15,710 nucleotides of DNA from an uncultured Oscillospiraceae bacterium (GTDB taxonomy: Bacteria; Bacillota; Clostridia; Oscillospirales; Oscillospiraceae): NCBI GenBank assembly GCA_934572365.1, contig CAKTKX010000017.1, positions 1 to 15,710 on the forward strand, read 5' to 3'. The position numbers and the translations under genes were made by a program. The notes under the pieces are model-generated. The model worked only from the letters and a program-made list of their open reading frames with translations. It was not told where the DNA came from and searched no databases. Shown in pieces: positions 5,403 to 12,860 of this stretch (positions are counted from its first letter, which is position 1; each line of letters starts with the position of its first letter).

Positions 5403-7142
5403 TCAATGTGCAAACTGGCTCTGATACAATTTGGCATAGAAGCCGTTCTTCGCAAGCAGCTCCTCATGCTTGCCCTGCTCCACGATGTGACCGTCCCGCA
5501 TGACGAGAATCCTGTCCGCTTCCCGGATGGTGGACAGGCGGTGGGCGACGATAAAGCTGGTGCGCCCGCGCATCATGGTGTCGAACGCCTTCTGAATCTT
5601 GATCTCCGTCCGGGTATCGATGGAGGAAGTCGCCTCGTCCAGAAACAGCATGGGCGGCAGGCACAGCATCACCCGGGCGATGCACAGCAGCTGCTTCTGT
5701 CCCTGAGAAAGGCTGCCGCCGGATTCCCCGATAACGGTGTCGTAGCCCTGGGGCAGACGCAGGATGAAGCTGTGGGCGTGGGCCTGCTTTGCAGCGGCGA
5801 CGATCTCTTCGTCGCTTGCTTCGGGCTTGCCCATGGCGATGTTCTCCCGGATCGTTCCGGCCTTCAGCCAGGTATCCTGAAGCACCATGCCCACGCTCCG
5901 GCGCAGCTCGCCCCGGTTCATTTTCTGGGTGTTTACTCCGTCCAGAAGGATTTCGCCCCCGTCCGGGTCGTAAAACCGCATGAGAAGGTTGATAAACGTG
6001 GTCTTTCCGCAGCCCGTGGGGCCGACGATGGCCACCCGCTGGCCGGGCTTGACGGACAGGTTGAAGTCCCCGATCAGGGGCTTGTCCGGCGTGTAGGAGA
6101 AACGCAGGTCCTTGATTTCCACAGCGCCCTCCACCTTCTCGGGGCGTTCCGGATGCTCCGGCTCCGGCGTCCGTGCCGGGGCTTCGATCAGCTCGAACAC
6201 CCGTCCCGCGCAGGCCAGCGCATTTTGCAGCTCCGTCACCACGCCGGAAATCTCGTTAAAGGGCTTGGTGTACTGGTTGGCGTAGTTCAGGAAGCTGGTG
6301 AGATTGCCCACGGTGATGCCGCCGGAAATGGCGATCAGCGCACCGCTCAGGCCCACGCCCGCATACACCACGGAGTTGACGAACCGGGTGCTGGGATTTA
6401 CCAGAGACGAGAAGAAAATCGCCCGCAGAGACGCCTTTTGCAGCCGTCCGTTGATCTCGTCGAACTGCTCCATGGACGCCTTCTCATGGCCGAAGGCCTG
6501 CACCACCTTGATATTGCCGATGGTCTCGTCGATCAGGCCGGTCTGCTCGCCCCGGGTAACGGACTGGAGCTTGAACATGGAATACGTCCGGGTGGCAATG
6601 AAATTCGCCACCAGCAGCGACAGGGGCGTGATACACACCACCACCAGGGCAATGCCCCAGTGAATGCGAACCATGAAAATAAGCGTCCCCAGAATGGTCA
6701 TCACGCCGGTAAACAGCTGGGTAAAGCCCATGAGCAGTCCGTCGGCGAAGGTGTCCACGTCAGCCGTCACCCGGCTGACCACGTCGCCCTGGGGCTGCTT
6801 ATCGAGATAGGAAAGGGGCAGCACCTGAATATGCCGGAAGGCTTCGTTCCGGATGTCCCGGGTGACGCCGTAGGTCATGTGGTTGTTGATCTGATTCATG
6901 AGCCACTGCGCCAGCGCCGCCACGGCGGCGCAAATCGCCACAATGCGCAGATAGCCCCACATGGCAGAAAAATCCACCCGGCCGGCGTCCACAATGCAAT
7001 CAATGGCATTGCCCACCAGAATGGGGATATACAGGCTCATGACCACGTACAGTGTCGCCAGCAGCAGCGACGCGACCAGCCCCACCCAATAGCGCTGGAT
7101 GCGGCGCAGTACCTTTCGCAGGATCGCCATCTGATTAGCCAT
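5403..7142 (-). CDS. ABC exporter half-transporter, catalytic-motif subunit
   Basis: A 579-residue half-transporter: a six-helix membrane domain (about residues 1-310) joined to a nucleotide-binding domain. NBD motifs are Walker A GPTGCGKT (374-381), Q-loop Q422, signature LSQGQ (478-482), Walker B ending LDEA with Glu503, and switch His534. The signature has Gln in place of the first Gly of LSGGQ, while Walker B and the His are canonical. This is the exact mirror of the partner gene, so the two form a heterodimeric exporter of the TM287/288, BmrCD or LmrCD type. Its ATG lies inside the last codons of the upstream gene (8-base overlap), with AGGAGG inside that gene, implying translational coupling and equal production. 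Exports an unknown compound: multidrug, lipid or peptide are all possible. Confidence 0.93.
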   Translation of the reverse strand: MANQMAILRKVLRRIQRYWVGLVASLLLATLYVVMSLYIPILVGNAIDCIVDAGRVDFSAMWGYLRIVAICAAVAALAQWLMNQINNHMTYGVTRDIRNEAFRHIQVLPLSYLDKQPQGDVVSRVTADVDTFADGLLMGFTQLFTGVMTILGTLIFMVRIHWGIALVVVCITPLSLLVANFIATRTYSMFKLQSVTRGEQTGLIDETIGNIKVVQAFGHEKASMEQFDEINGRLQKASLRAIFFSSLVNPSTRFVNSVVYAGVGLSGALIAISGGITVGNLTSFLNYANQYTKPFNEISGVVTELQNALACAGRVFELIEAPARTPEPEHPERPEKVEGAVEIKDLRFSYTPDKPLIGDFNLSVKPGQRVAIVGPTGCGKTTFINLLMRFYDPDGGEILLDGVNTQKMNRGELRRSVGMVLQDTWLKAGTIRENIAMGKPEASDEEIVAAAKQAHAHSFILRLPQGYDTVIGESGGSLSQGQKQLLCIARVMLCLPPMLFLDEATSSIDTRTEIKIQKAFDTMMRGRTSFIVAHRLSTIREADRILVMRDGHIVEQGKHEELLAKNGFYAKLYQSQFAH

Positions 7143-8862
7143 TTTGCACCGCCTCCTTGGGGAACTGGGAATAGTAGATTTCCTGATAAACCGGGCAGGA
7201 GGCCAGAAGCTCGTCGTGGGTACCCTTGCCCGTCAGAATGCCGTCGTCCAGCACCAGAATTTCGTCCGCGTACCGCACGGACGCCGCTCTCTGGGAGACG
7301 ATGAAGGTCGTGGGCGGATTTTCCATCCTGCGGATGGCCATACGCAGCTGGGCATCGGTGGCGTAGTCCAGTGCGGACGCACTGTCGTCCAGAATCAGGA
7401 TACGGGGCTTGCGCACCAACGCCCGGGCGATGGTCAGGCGCTGACGCTGACCGCCGGAGAAGTTGACGCCCCCCTGCTCCACAGGCGCGTCCAGTCCGTT
7501 TTCCTTGCCCTCGACCACTTCTTTCGCCTGTGCAACGGTCAGCGCTTCCCACAGATCACTGTCTGTGGCGCTGTCATTGCCCCAGAGCAGATTCTGCCGG
7601 ATGGTGCCCTTGAACAGCACCGCCTTCTGGGGAACGACGCCGATGGCCTGCCGCAGGGACGTCAGGTCATAGGCCTCCGTCTCCACGCCGTCCAGCAGCA
7701 CCTTCCCGTCAGCCGCGTCATAGAGCCTTGGAATCAGGTTTACCAGGGTTGTCTTGCCGGAACCGGTGCCGCCGATGATGCCGATGGTCTGCCCCGGCTG
7801 GGCGGTAAAGGAGATATGCTCCAGAGAGGGATTTCCCGCGCCGTCATACCGGGCGGTCACATCCCGGAATTCCACCTGTCCCTTCAGCTCCTCGGCGGAG
7901 CGGGTGCCGTTTTCCTGACCGGGTTCCAAATCCAGCACGGATGCCACCCGGTTTCCGCAGGCGACGGCCTTGGTGATGGTGATGATCAGGTTTGCCATCT
8001 TGATCAGCTCCACCAGAATCTGGGACATATAATTGTAAAGGGCGATAACCAGGCCCTGGGTCAGCACGCCGCTTTCCACCTTCAACGCGCCCACATGCAC
8101 CAGCAGCACCACCGCCAGATTGATGACCACGTAGGTCACGGGATTCATCAGGGCGGAAATCCGTCCCGCGGACAGCTGCTTGCGGGTCATGTCCTCCGTT
8201 TTTTCCTCAAAGGAGGCAACCTCCGCGTCCTCCTTGCAGAAAGCCCGCAGCACCCGGACGCCGGTCAGATTCTGCCGGGACGCGGACGTCACGCTGTCAA
8301 GGGACGCCTGCACCCGCCGGTACATGGGCATGGTGATCAGCATAATGCCGAAAACGATGATGCACAGCACCGGGATGACCCCGGCGAACACCAGCGCCGC
8401 CTGGAAGTCGATGGTAAATGCCATGATCATGGCGCCGAACACCACGAAAGGCGACCGCAGCAGCAGCCGCAGCGTCAGGTTTACACCGTTCTGCACCTGA
8501 TTGATGTCGGAGGTCATCCGGGTGATCATGGTGGATGCACCCAGCTTGTCGATCTGGCTGTAGCTTAAACTCAAAATATGCTCCAGCACCGTATGCCGCA
8601 GCCGTGTGGAAAAGCCCACCGCCGCCACGGCGGAAAAATACTGTGCTGTCACCGAGCTGGCAAGCCCCACGATGCCCAATCCAATCATGACGGCACACAT
8701 TTTCATAATGTAGCCCCGGTCGCCGCTGCCGATACCCTTATCCACGATGCTCGCCACAACCAGCGGCACCAGCAGCTCAAACGTGGCCTCCAGCAGCTTG
8801 AACAGCGGCCCGAGAACGCACTCTTTTTCATAGCCCTTCAGATATTTGAGAAGTTTTTTCAT
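7135..8862 (-). CDS. ABC exporter half-transporter, degenerate-site subunit
   Basis: First gene of the two-gene exporter operon, 575 residues: membrane domain to about residue 305, then the nucleotide-binding domain. Motifs are Walker A GGTGSGKT (364-371), Q-loop Q412, signature FSGGQ (468-472), Walker B LILDD with Asp493 where the catalytic Glu should be, and Gln524 in place of the switch His. Loss of both residues with an intact signature is what is known for the degenerate-site chain of heterodimeric exporters such as TM287 or LmrC. Its signature therefore completes the single active site built on the partner's Walker motifs. The ATG at 8862 follows GAGGTGA by 4 bases, and a TATAAT promoter sits close upstream. 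Substrate unknown. Confidence 0.93.
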   Translation of the reverse strand: MKKLLKYLKGYEKECVLGPLFKLLEATFELLVPLVVASIVDKGIGSGDRGYIMKMCAVMIGLGIVGLASSVTAQYFSAVAAVGFSTRLRHTVLEHILSLSYSQIDKLGASTMITRMTSDINQVQNGVNLTLRLLLRSPFVVFGAMIMAFTIDFQAALVFAGVIPVLCIIVFGIMLITMPMYRRVQASLDSVTSASRQNLTGVRVLRAFCKEDAEVASFEEKTEDMTRKQLSAGRISALMNPVTYVVINLAVVLLVHVGALKVESGVLTQGLVIALYNYMSQILVELIKMANLIITITKAVACGNRVASVLDLEPGQENGTRSAEELKGQVEFRDVTARYDGAGNPSLEHISFTAQPGQTIGIIGGTGSGKTTLVNLIPRLYDAADGKVLLDGVETEAYDLTSLRQAIGVVPQKAVLFKGTIRQNLLWGNDSATDSDLWEALTVAQAKEVVEGKENGLDAPVEQGGVNFSGGQRQRLTIARALVRKPRILILDDSASALDYATDAQLRMAIRRMENPPTTFIVSQRAASVRYADEILVLDDGILTGKGTHDELLASCPVYQEIYYSQFPKEAVQNG

Positions 8863-8884
8863 ACGCTCACCTCATAACGGCGTC

Positions 8885-8913
8885 ATTATAACACCCTTCT
8901 TGCCGGAAAGCAA
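8885..8913 (-). promoter_or_regulatory. Promoter of the ABC exporter operon
   Basis: Read leftward: TTGCTT (8908-8913), a 17-base spacer and a perfect TATAAT (8885-8890). The start would be near 8878, leaving a leader of about 16 bases that is essentially just the ribosome site. No attenuator or operator palindrome is evident. Confidence 0.65.
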
Positions 8914-8997
8914 TGTCGTGTCGCATAAAACGGGGCGATTTGTCAGCGCCGTTCCCCACCTACGCCGCGGAAATCGGTGGTTTGCCTGAAAAAGCAG

Positions 8998-9026
8998 TTG
9001 ACATTTCCGCCAATTCCGGATATAAT
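8998..9026 (+). promoter_or_regulatory. Perfect consensus promoter of the tRNA-Thr gene
   Basis: TTGACA (8998-9003), 17 bases, TATAAT (9021-9026): both boxes and the spacer are exactly consensus. The tRNA begins 18 bases after the -10, as expected for a stable-RNA promoter with a very short precursor leader. Confidence 0.93.
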
Positions 9027-9043
9027 GAGTTGGCTAAAGAAAT

Positions 9044-9119
9044 GCTAGTGTAGCACAGTCGGTAGTGCATCTCACTCGTAATGAGAAGGTCGCCTGTTCG
9101 AGTCAGGTCACTAGCTCCA
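9044..9119 (+). tRNA. tRNA-Thr (anticodon CGT)
   Basis: A complete 76-base cloverleaf with encoded CCA. The acceptor arm GCTAGTG (9044-9050) pairs with CACTAGC (9109-9115); D stem GCAC/GTGC (9053-9056, 9065-9068); anticodon stem TCTCA/TGAGA (9070-9074, 9082-9086) around loop CTCGTAA, giving anticodon CGT at 9078-9080 minus one on each side (C9077, G9078, T9079), which reads ACG codons. The T arm GCCTG/CAGGT closes with one G-U pair around TTCGAGT. The discriminator is T9116 followed by CCA. A Thr isoacceptor with C34 is expected in a GC-rich genome where ACG is used. Confidence 0.95.
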
Positions 9120-9124
9120 GAAAG

Positions 9125-9159
9125 CCGTCGCTTTTATGATAAAGCGACGGTTTTCTTTT
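9125..9159 (+). terminator. Intrinsic terminator of the tRNA-Thr gene
   Basis: CCGTCGCTTT (9125-9134) and AAAGCGACGG (9141-9150) form a 10-base stem with a TATGAT loop, followed by TTTTCTTTT (9151-9159). It starts six bases after the CCA, so the tRNA is a single-gene unit. Confidence 0.93.
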
Positions 9160-9227
9160 ACAAAAGGGAACGCTTTCACCAGTCAATTCTCCTGGCCAGG
9201 TATACTTTGGAATACGGCAATTCGGTG

Positions 9228-9256
9228 TTGCGTAACGCTGCGGCATTGTGTATAAT
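9228..9256 (+). promoter_or_regulatory. Promoter of the Fic gene
   Basis: TTGCGT (9228-9233), a 17-base spacer and a perfect TATAAT (9251-9256). Transcription would start near 9263, leaving a leader of roughly 47 bases before the Fic ATG. The gene thus has its own promoter and is not read through from the tRNA. Confidence 0.7.
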
Positions 9257-9309
9257 AATCATGACCCCGAAGGTCAAAAAGCATTCGACACCGTGCGGGA
9301 GGTCGCATA

Positions 9310-9975
9310 ATGAAAAACTACCCTGATAAGTTTCATATGACCCCAGCTGAAAGCCTTTTTCTTGCGAAAAAGAAATGGGATGAAAATGTATACTGCGGCA
9401 TGCGGATGGAAGCAAGAGCAGTGACATTTCCCCAGACAAAGACAATTCTGCAAGGTATCAACGTGCCGAACGTGCAGTTAGATGATATTCAGGCCATTTT
9501 GAATATGCGCAACGCGTGGCAGTTTCTGCTTTCCACGATGGATCAGCCGGTCACGCTGGAATACCTGTGCAAAATTAACGCGTATATCGCCCGGAACGAG
9601 GCATTGGAATGGGGCAAGCTGCGCACCGGCTCCGTCAGCATCTCCGGCACGGATTATTTGCCGCCTGTCCCCACGGCTGACGGTGTTGCCTCTGATCTGT
9701 CGTCCATTTTGTCCGCGGATACCACCGCTACGTCAAAAGCCCTGTACGCCTTCGCGTGGGGTACCAGAGGCCAGTTTTTCTGGGACGGCAACAAGCGAAC
9801 CAGTATGACCCTTGCAAACAAAATTCTGATCTCCGCAGGGGTGGGTTTTTTGACGATCACAGACCGTTACATGGAGCAGTTCAACACATTGCTGTTGGAT
9901 TATTACAGCACCGGCATAAGCGAACCCCTGACGGATTTCATGTACGAGTATACCATTCAGGGAATTTATCGATAG
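9310..9975 (+). CDS. Fic-fold protein with Gln at the catalytic His position
   Basis: A 221-residue single-domain Fic protein. Fic enzymes usually transfer AMP or another nucleotide or phosphate group to a hydroxyl on a target protein, using HPFx(D/E)GN(G/K)R. Here residues 155-163 read QFFWDGNKR: the phosphate-binding DGNKR half is intact, but the catalytic His is Gln and the Pro is Phe. The flap (RTGSVSISGTDYLPP, about 105-119) is present. Near the N-terminus, GMRMEA (30-35) resembles the inhibitory SxxxEG helix with Glu34 kept. The start is fixed by GGGAGG seven bases before the ATG. It has its own promoter and terminator and no antitoxin-like neighbour. Base composition is lower in GC than the flanking genes, especially in the first half. 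It may be a non-AMPylating enzyme, a binding-only protein or a member of a Gln-type subfamily; function is not known. Confidence 0.88.
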   Translation: MKNYPDKFHMTPAESLFLAKKKWDENVYCGMRMEARAVTFPQTKTILQGINVPNVQLDDIQAILNMRNAWQFLLSTMDQPVTLEYLCKINAYIARNEALEWGKLRTGSVSISGTDYLPPVPTADGVASDLSSILSADTTATSKALYAFAWGTRGQFFWDGNKRTSMTLANKILISAGVGFLTITDRYMEQFNTLLLDYYSTGISEPLTDFMYEYTIQGIYR

Positions 9976-9982
9976 TAACATG

Positions 9983-10019
9983 ACCGGGAGCGGTTCATTT
10001 TGAACTGCTCCCGGTTTTT
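9983..10019 (+). terminator. Intrinsic terminator after the Fic gene
   Basis: A 15-base stem pairs 9983-9997 with 10001-10015 (one G-T pair) around a TTT loop and is followed by TTTTTC. It starts 8 bases after the Fic stop. The converging lipoprotein gene ends at 10023, so the hairpin also lies just after that gene, but there is no T run on the minus side. Confidence 0.9.
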
Positions 10020-10022
10020 CTG

Positions 10023-11417
10023 TCAATATCCAAACATCCGGCTGACCACATTGCCGTCGATGGCGTTCAGGGTCAGCATGGGCTGGGTCACATAGTTCGC
10101 GCCCTTCTTCATGGAATCCGAGGCGTTGTCTCCGGGCTCATACCAGTCCCATGTCCCCCAGAAATCCCACACAGGAACGATCGTTCCCTGCAAGGAACCC
10201 TTGTCCCGGACGCGCATCAGAGACAGGGAAACCTTCGTGATCTCCACGTCCATGTATGTCTCGTCGCCGTTGATCTTGTCGATCTCCACAAGGCTGCGGG
10301 CTTCCGACGGGCCGATGACCACCACGGGCAGCATGGTGTTCGCGATGGACGCAATATCCTCAAAGGGCATAAGGGCGGTCTGCGTTTCCCTGATAACCGG
10401 CTCGGTGCTGGGAGCGTCCCACTCGAAGGAAAGAATGCCGTCCCTTCCCACCGTGATCCAGACGCTTTCCATGTACCACGAAACGGTATCCGCATTGGTT
10501 TCCTCTGAGCAGCGGTAAGTCCAGTACTGATGATCCTCTCCGATGGCTGGATCGCTGAACACACGATCCTCCCGGATGCCGGGAATGGGCAGGCCGTTTA
10601 CGCTGGGGGTGTAGTAAAGCTCCCAGGTGCCTTTCCGTTCGCCCTCTCTGGGCGTCTGCGCATCGGCAAGAACCATATCGCCCAGACCCAGCTCCTGCAT
10701 CACCTCATCCGCCTTGGCAATGGCGTCCTCTTTGGAAATGCTGCCCCAGTCGGTGCTGCGGTAATACTTGAAGTCGCTGTTGACAATCGTCGCGTTCGTC
10801 CAGTCCCCGCCGAAGCGGTTCATGATGTTGATTTCGTACTTGGCTCCATCCACGGTGGCATCGCCGCTGACCTCATTGGGCGTTCCGGAATCCTCAAAGC
10901 CGTGGATGATGGGCTTTTCCTCCGGTGCCTTTGCCATTTCCGCGGTGTAATAGGCGATTAGCTCCTTCCGGCGTTCTTCCAGCTGCTCCGGCGTCTGTTC
11001 CGGGGCGTCCGGGTCGGCGTGCCATTTGGGGGAGTTGACAAAATCAATGGAATCCTGACACTCCTGCTTCGTCATGACAGTGCTGTAGAGCGGCTGTCCC
11101 TTCAGAAGCACCCGCAGAAGGGTGTCCACGTCCTCCTGTGTAAAGTCTCTGGGCGTCACGGTGGCGGTGGGAAGCGCCGTCCCCAGCTCCGCCACCACCT
11201 GCGCGTCGGCATGGATGGTAAGCCTGCCCTCCTGACTGATCCAGTCCCCGGTGAATTTCTCCGGGAAGGTGTACTCTGTCTGCTCTTTGGCACTCTGCTC
11301 CAGGAGCATCGCCTGATTGACGGTGGTGGGTTCGGCGGGCGTCCGGCCTTTGCCGCAGCCGGGCAGCATGGCAAGCGCCAGCGTGAAAGCGGCAAAACGA
11401 ACTATTTTCTTTTTCAT
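10023..11417 (-). CDS. Large lipoprotein of unknown function, linked to a two-component system
   Basis: A 464-residue secreted lipoprotein when started at the ATG at 11417, which has AGGAAG upstream; an upstream in-frame ATG would put 13 extra residues before the signal peptide. The signal is a KKK n-region, a hydrophobic core and the lipobox LPGC with Cys21, so the protein should be anchored to the outer face of the membrane. The mature part is soluble-looking, rich in Asp, Glu and Trp, with a KKEDAIAKA-like helical stretch and a Trp-rich region near the end (WDFWGTWDWY). I do not recognise a catalytic motif. From memory it resembles the gut-Clostridia lipoproteins named DUF6034, which I could not confirm. 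It lies 57 bases after the kinase gene, with three candidate response-regulator repeats in between, so it is probably both sensed by and controlled by that system. Confidence 0.85.
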   Translation of the reverse strand: MKKKIVRFAAFTLALAMLPGCGKGRTPAEPTTVNQAMLLEQSAKEQTEYTFPEKFTGDWISQEGRLTIHADAQVVAELGTALPTATVTPRDFTQEDVDTLLRVLLKGQPLYSTVMTKQECQDSIDFVNSPKWHADPDAPEQTPEQLEERRKELIAYYTAEMAKAPEEKPIIHGFEDSGTPNEVSGDATVDGAKYEINIMNRFGGDWTNATIVNSDFKYYRSTDWGSISKEDAIAKADEVMQELGLGDMVLADAQTPREGERKGTWELYYTPSVNGLPIPGIREDRVFSDPAIGEDHQYWTYRCSEETNADTVSWYMESVWITVGRDGILSFEWDAPSTEPVIRETQTALMPFEDIASIANTMLPVVVIGPSEARSLVEIDKINGDETYMDVEITKVSLSLMRVRDKGSLQGTIVPVWDFWGTWDWYEPGDNASDSMKKGANYVTQPMLTLNAIDGNVVSRMFGY

Positions 11418-11446
11418 GGTAACACTTCCTTTCTTTGGATGGTTCC

Positions 11447-11452
11447 AGCATA
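11447..11452 (-). promoter_or_regulatory. Candidate -10 element of the lipoprotein gene
   Basis: Read leftward, TGATATGCT offers an extended -10 (TGn-TATGCT). No -35 is recognisable; instead the GGTAA repeats end 22 bases upstream, as expected for an activator-dependent promoter. The start would be about 23 bases before the lipoprotein ATG. Confidence 0.4.
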
Positions 11453-11474
11453 TCACGGCTTAAATCAAAAGAGT

Positions 11475-11501
11475 TTACCGGCACGTTACCGTTTGATTAC
11501 C
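11475..11501 (-). promoter_or_regulatory. Triple 11-bp direct repeat, candidate response-regulator site
   Basis: TTACC occurs at 11475-11479, 11486-11490 and 11497-11501 (GGTAA on the coding strand), a strict 11-bp period typical of tandem OmpR/PhoB-family binding. The repeats form the last codons and the stop of the kinase gene (its final residues GNQTVTCR). The same unit with the same period stands before the response-regulator gene. Confidence 0.7.
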
Positions 11502-12860
11502 GATGACGATTCGAGCAGTCGTCCCCTCGCCAACACTGCTTTCCAGCGTCAGCGTTCCGCCGTGGACGGCGGCGATCTCCCGCACCAGCGCCAGTCCCAG
11601 ACCGAAGCCGCCGTTTGCCTTGCTTCGGGAGGGGTCGCCCATGTAGAAGGGGTCTGTCACTCTTTGCAGGTCTTTTTCCGGGATGCCCCGGCCGCGGTCG
11701 GCGACGGTGAAGCCTGTCTCCGATGCCTGAATCCGGATGGTCTGCCGCGGCGCGGACGCCTTGGCACTGTTTTCCACGAGATTGACAAGGGCAATGCACA
11801 TCAAATCCTTGTCCACGGGCAGAATGTCCCCGTTGCAGGTGATTTCCAGAGAAGTTCCGTACTTTTCCATGATGGGTCGGGTCAGCTCCCGCACCTGCGT
11901 CAGCAGTTCCGGCACGGATACCGGCGCTATCTTCGTGTTCTTTTTCATGGAAAGCAGCGTCAGCAGCTTTCTGACCATGGTTTCCAGCCAGTGGAGTTGG
12001 GCGTCCATGCTGGTGAGCAGCGCTTCCTGTTTTTCCTCCGGAAGGTAGACGTTTCGCAGGGTGTTTACATTCAAAAGCAAAGACGTCAAGGGCGTTTTCA
12101 GCTCGTGGGTGACCGCGCCGACAAAAAGCTTCTGCCGCTCGTTCTGCTCACGCAGAGTATCCACGTGGGTCTCCACCGCCAGCGCCATCCGGTTAAAATT
12201 CCCCGCCAGAGTCCCTACCTCGTCCTGAGAGGCGACGGGAACACGCCGGCTGTAATTCCCGTCCGCGATGCTGCCGGCGGCTTCCGAAAGCCGGGAAAGC
12301 GGGCGAAGCGTCCGGGAAATCAGTCCGTAAACCGCCGCAAGCCCCAGAAGGCCGATGGACAGCGCCAGCAGCGCGAAGCGTCCGCTGAGCTGCCAGAGTT
12401 GGGAATATATGTAGGTGGCGTCCGTCACCAGATACACGCTGCAATCCATCCCCCAGACATCCGTGACCCTGCCCAGAATCAGAAAATGCCTGCCGCCCGC
12501 GTAGGCTCTTGCCGATTGCGTCCCGCCGTAACGGGCATCCAGATAGCGTTCCGGGTCGATCCGGGCGGACGCGCTCAGGCGCTCCCCATTGACTGTGAGG
12601 GCGCTTCCCGGTACGCCGCAGGAACGGAAGCAGTAGGTCAGCAGCACTTTCCGGGAAAGTGGGTCAAGGCCGTCGGTGGGACTGCGGTAGACGGCTGTCC
12701 CGAAATCGTCCACCAGATCATTCAGGGTTTCCTCCGTGCTTTGCAGAAGGGCTTCATAGGACTGCTCCCGCACCTGCCAGAGCATGGCCGCCGTCAGGCT
12801 CACCGCCACGGCAAGCAGCAGCGCCGCGCAGAGAACTGTCAGTTTTGTTTTCAGCTTCAT
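11475..12860 (-). CDS. Sensor histidine kinase (HAMP-HisKA-HATPase)
   Basis: A 461-residue membrane kinase, partner of the response regulator whose gene overlaps its start (ATGA, 4 bases), with GGAGG before the ATG. Membrane helix 1 is about residues 7-29; an extracytoplasmic sensor of about 130 residues follows; helix 2 is about 159-181, then a HAMP linker to about 235. The phospho-acceptor is His252 in AVTHELKTPLTSLL, so this is a classical HisKA enzyme. The ATPase domain has the N box (Asn360, Asn364), G1 DRGRG (388-392), F box DPFYMG and G2 GGFGLGLAL (417-425). All catalytic elements are intact. The sensor contains Cys77, Cys81 and Cys140. Its signal is unknown. The end of the gene doubles as a candidate operator for the lipoprotein gene. 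Confidence 0.95.
   Translation of the reverse strand: MKLKTKLTVLCAALLLAVAVSLTAAMLWQVREQSYEALLQSTEETLNDLVDDFGTAVYRSPTDGLDPLSRKVLLTYCFRSCGVPGSALTVNGERLSASARIDPERYLDARYGGTQSARAYAGGRHFLILGRVTDVWGMDCSVYLVTDATYIYSQLWQLSGRFALLALSIGLLGLAAVYGLISRTLRPLSRLSEAAGSIADGNYSRRVPVASQDEVGTLAGNFNRMALAVETHVDTLREQNERQKLFVGAVTHELKTPLTSLLLNVNTLRNVYLPEEKQEALLTSMDAQLHWLETMVRKLLTLLSMKKNTKIAPVSVPELLTQVRELTRPIMEKYGTSLEITCNGDILPVDKDLMCIALVNLVENSAKASAPRQTIRIQASETGFTVADRGRGIPEKDLQRVTDPFYMGDPSRSKANGGFGLGLALVREIAAVHGGTLTLESSVGEGTTARIVIGNQTVTCR

Noticed and set aside
5235..7304. 689-codon open frame on the plus strand opposite the ABC genes
   Set aside because: Antisense to conserved ABC motifs, composition typical of a reversed reading frame, and it crosses the bidirectional terminator.
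7144..8568. 474-codon open frame on the plus strand opposite the first ABC gene
   Set aside because: Codon-bias shadow, no ribosome site or recognisable domain.
9081..9326. 81-codon open frame starting inside the tRNA
   Set aside because: It starts in the tRNA, reads through its terminator and the Fic promoter, and lacks a ribosome site.
9044..9975. tRNA-Thr as an attachment site of an integrated element carrying the Fic gene
   Set aside because: No second copy of the tRNA 3' end was seen downstream, and there is no integrase, excisionase or flanking repeat; each gene has its own promoter and terminator.
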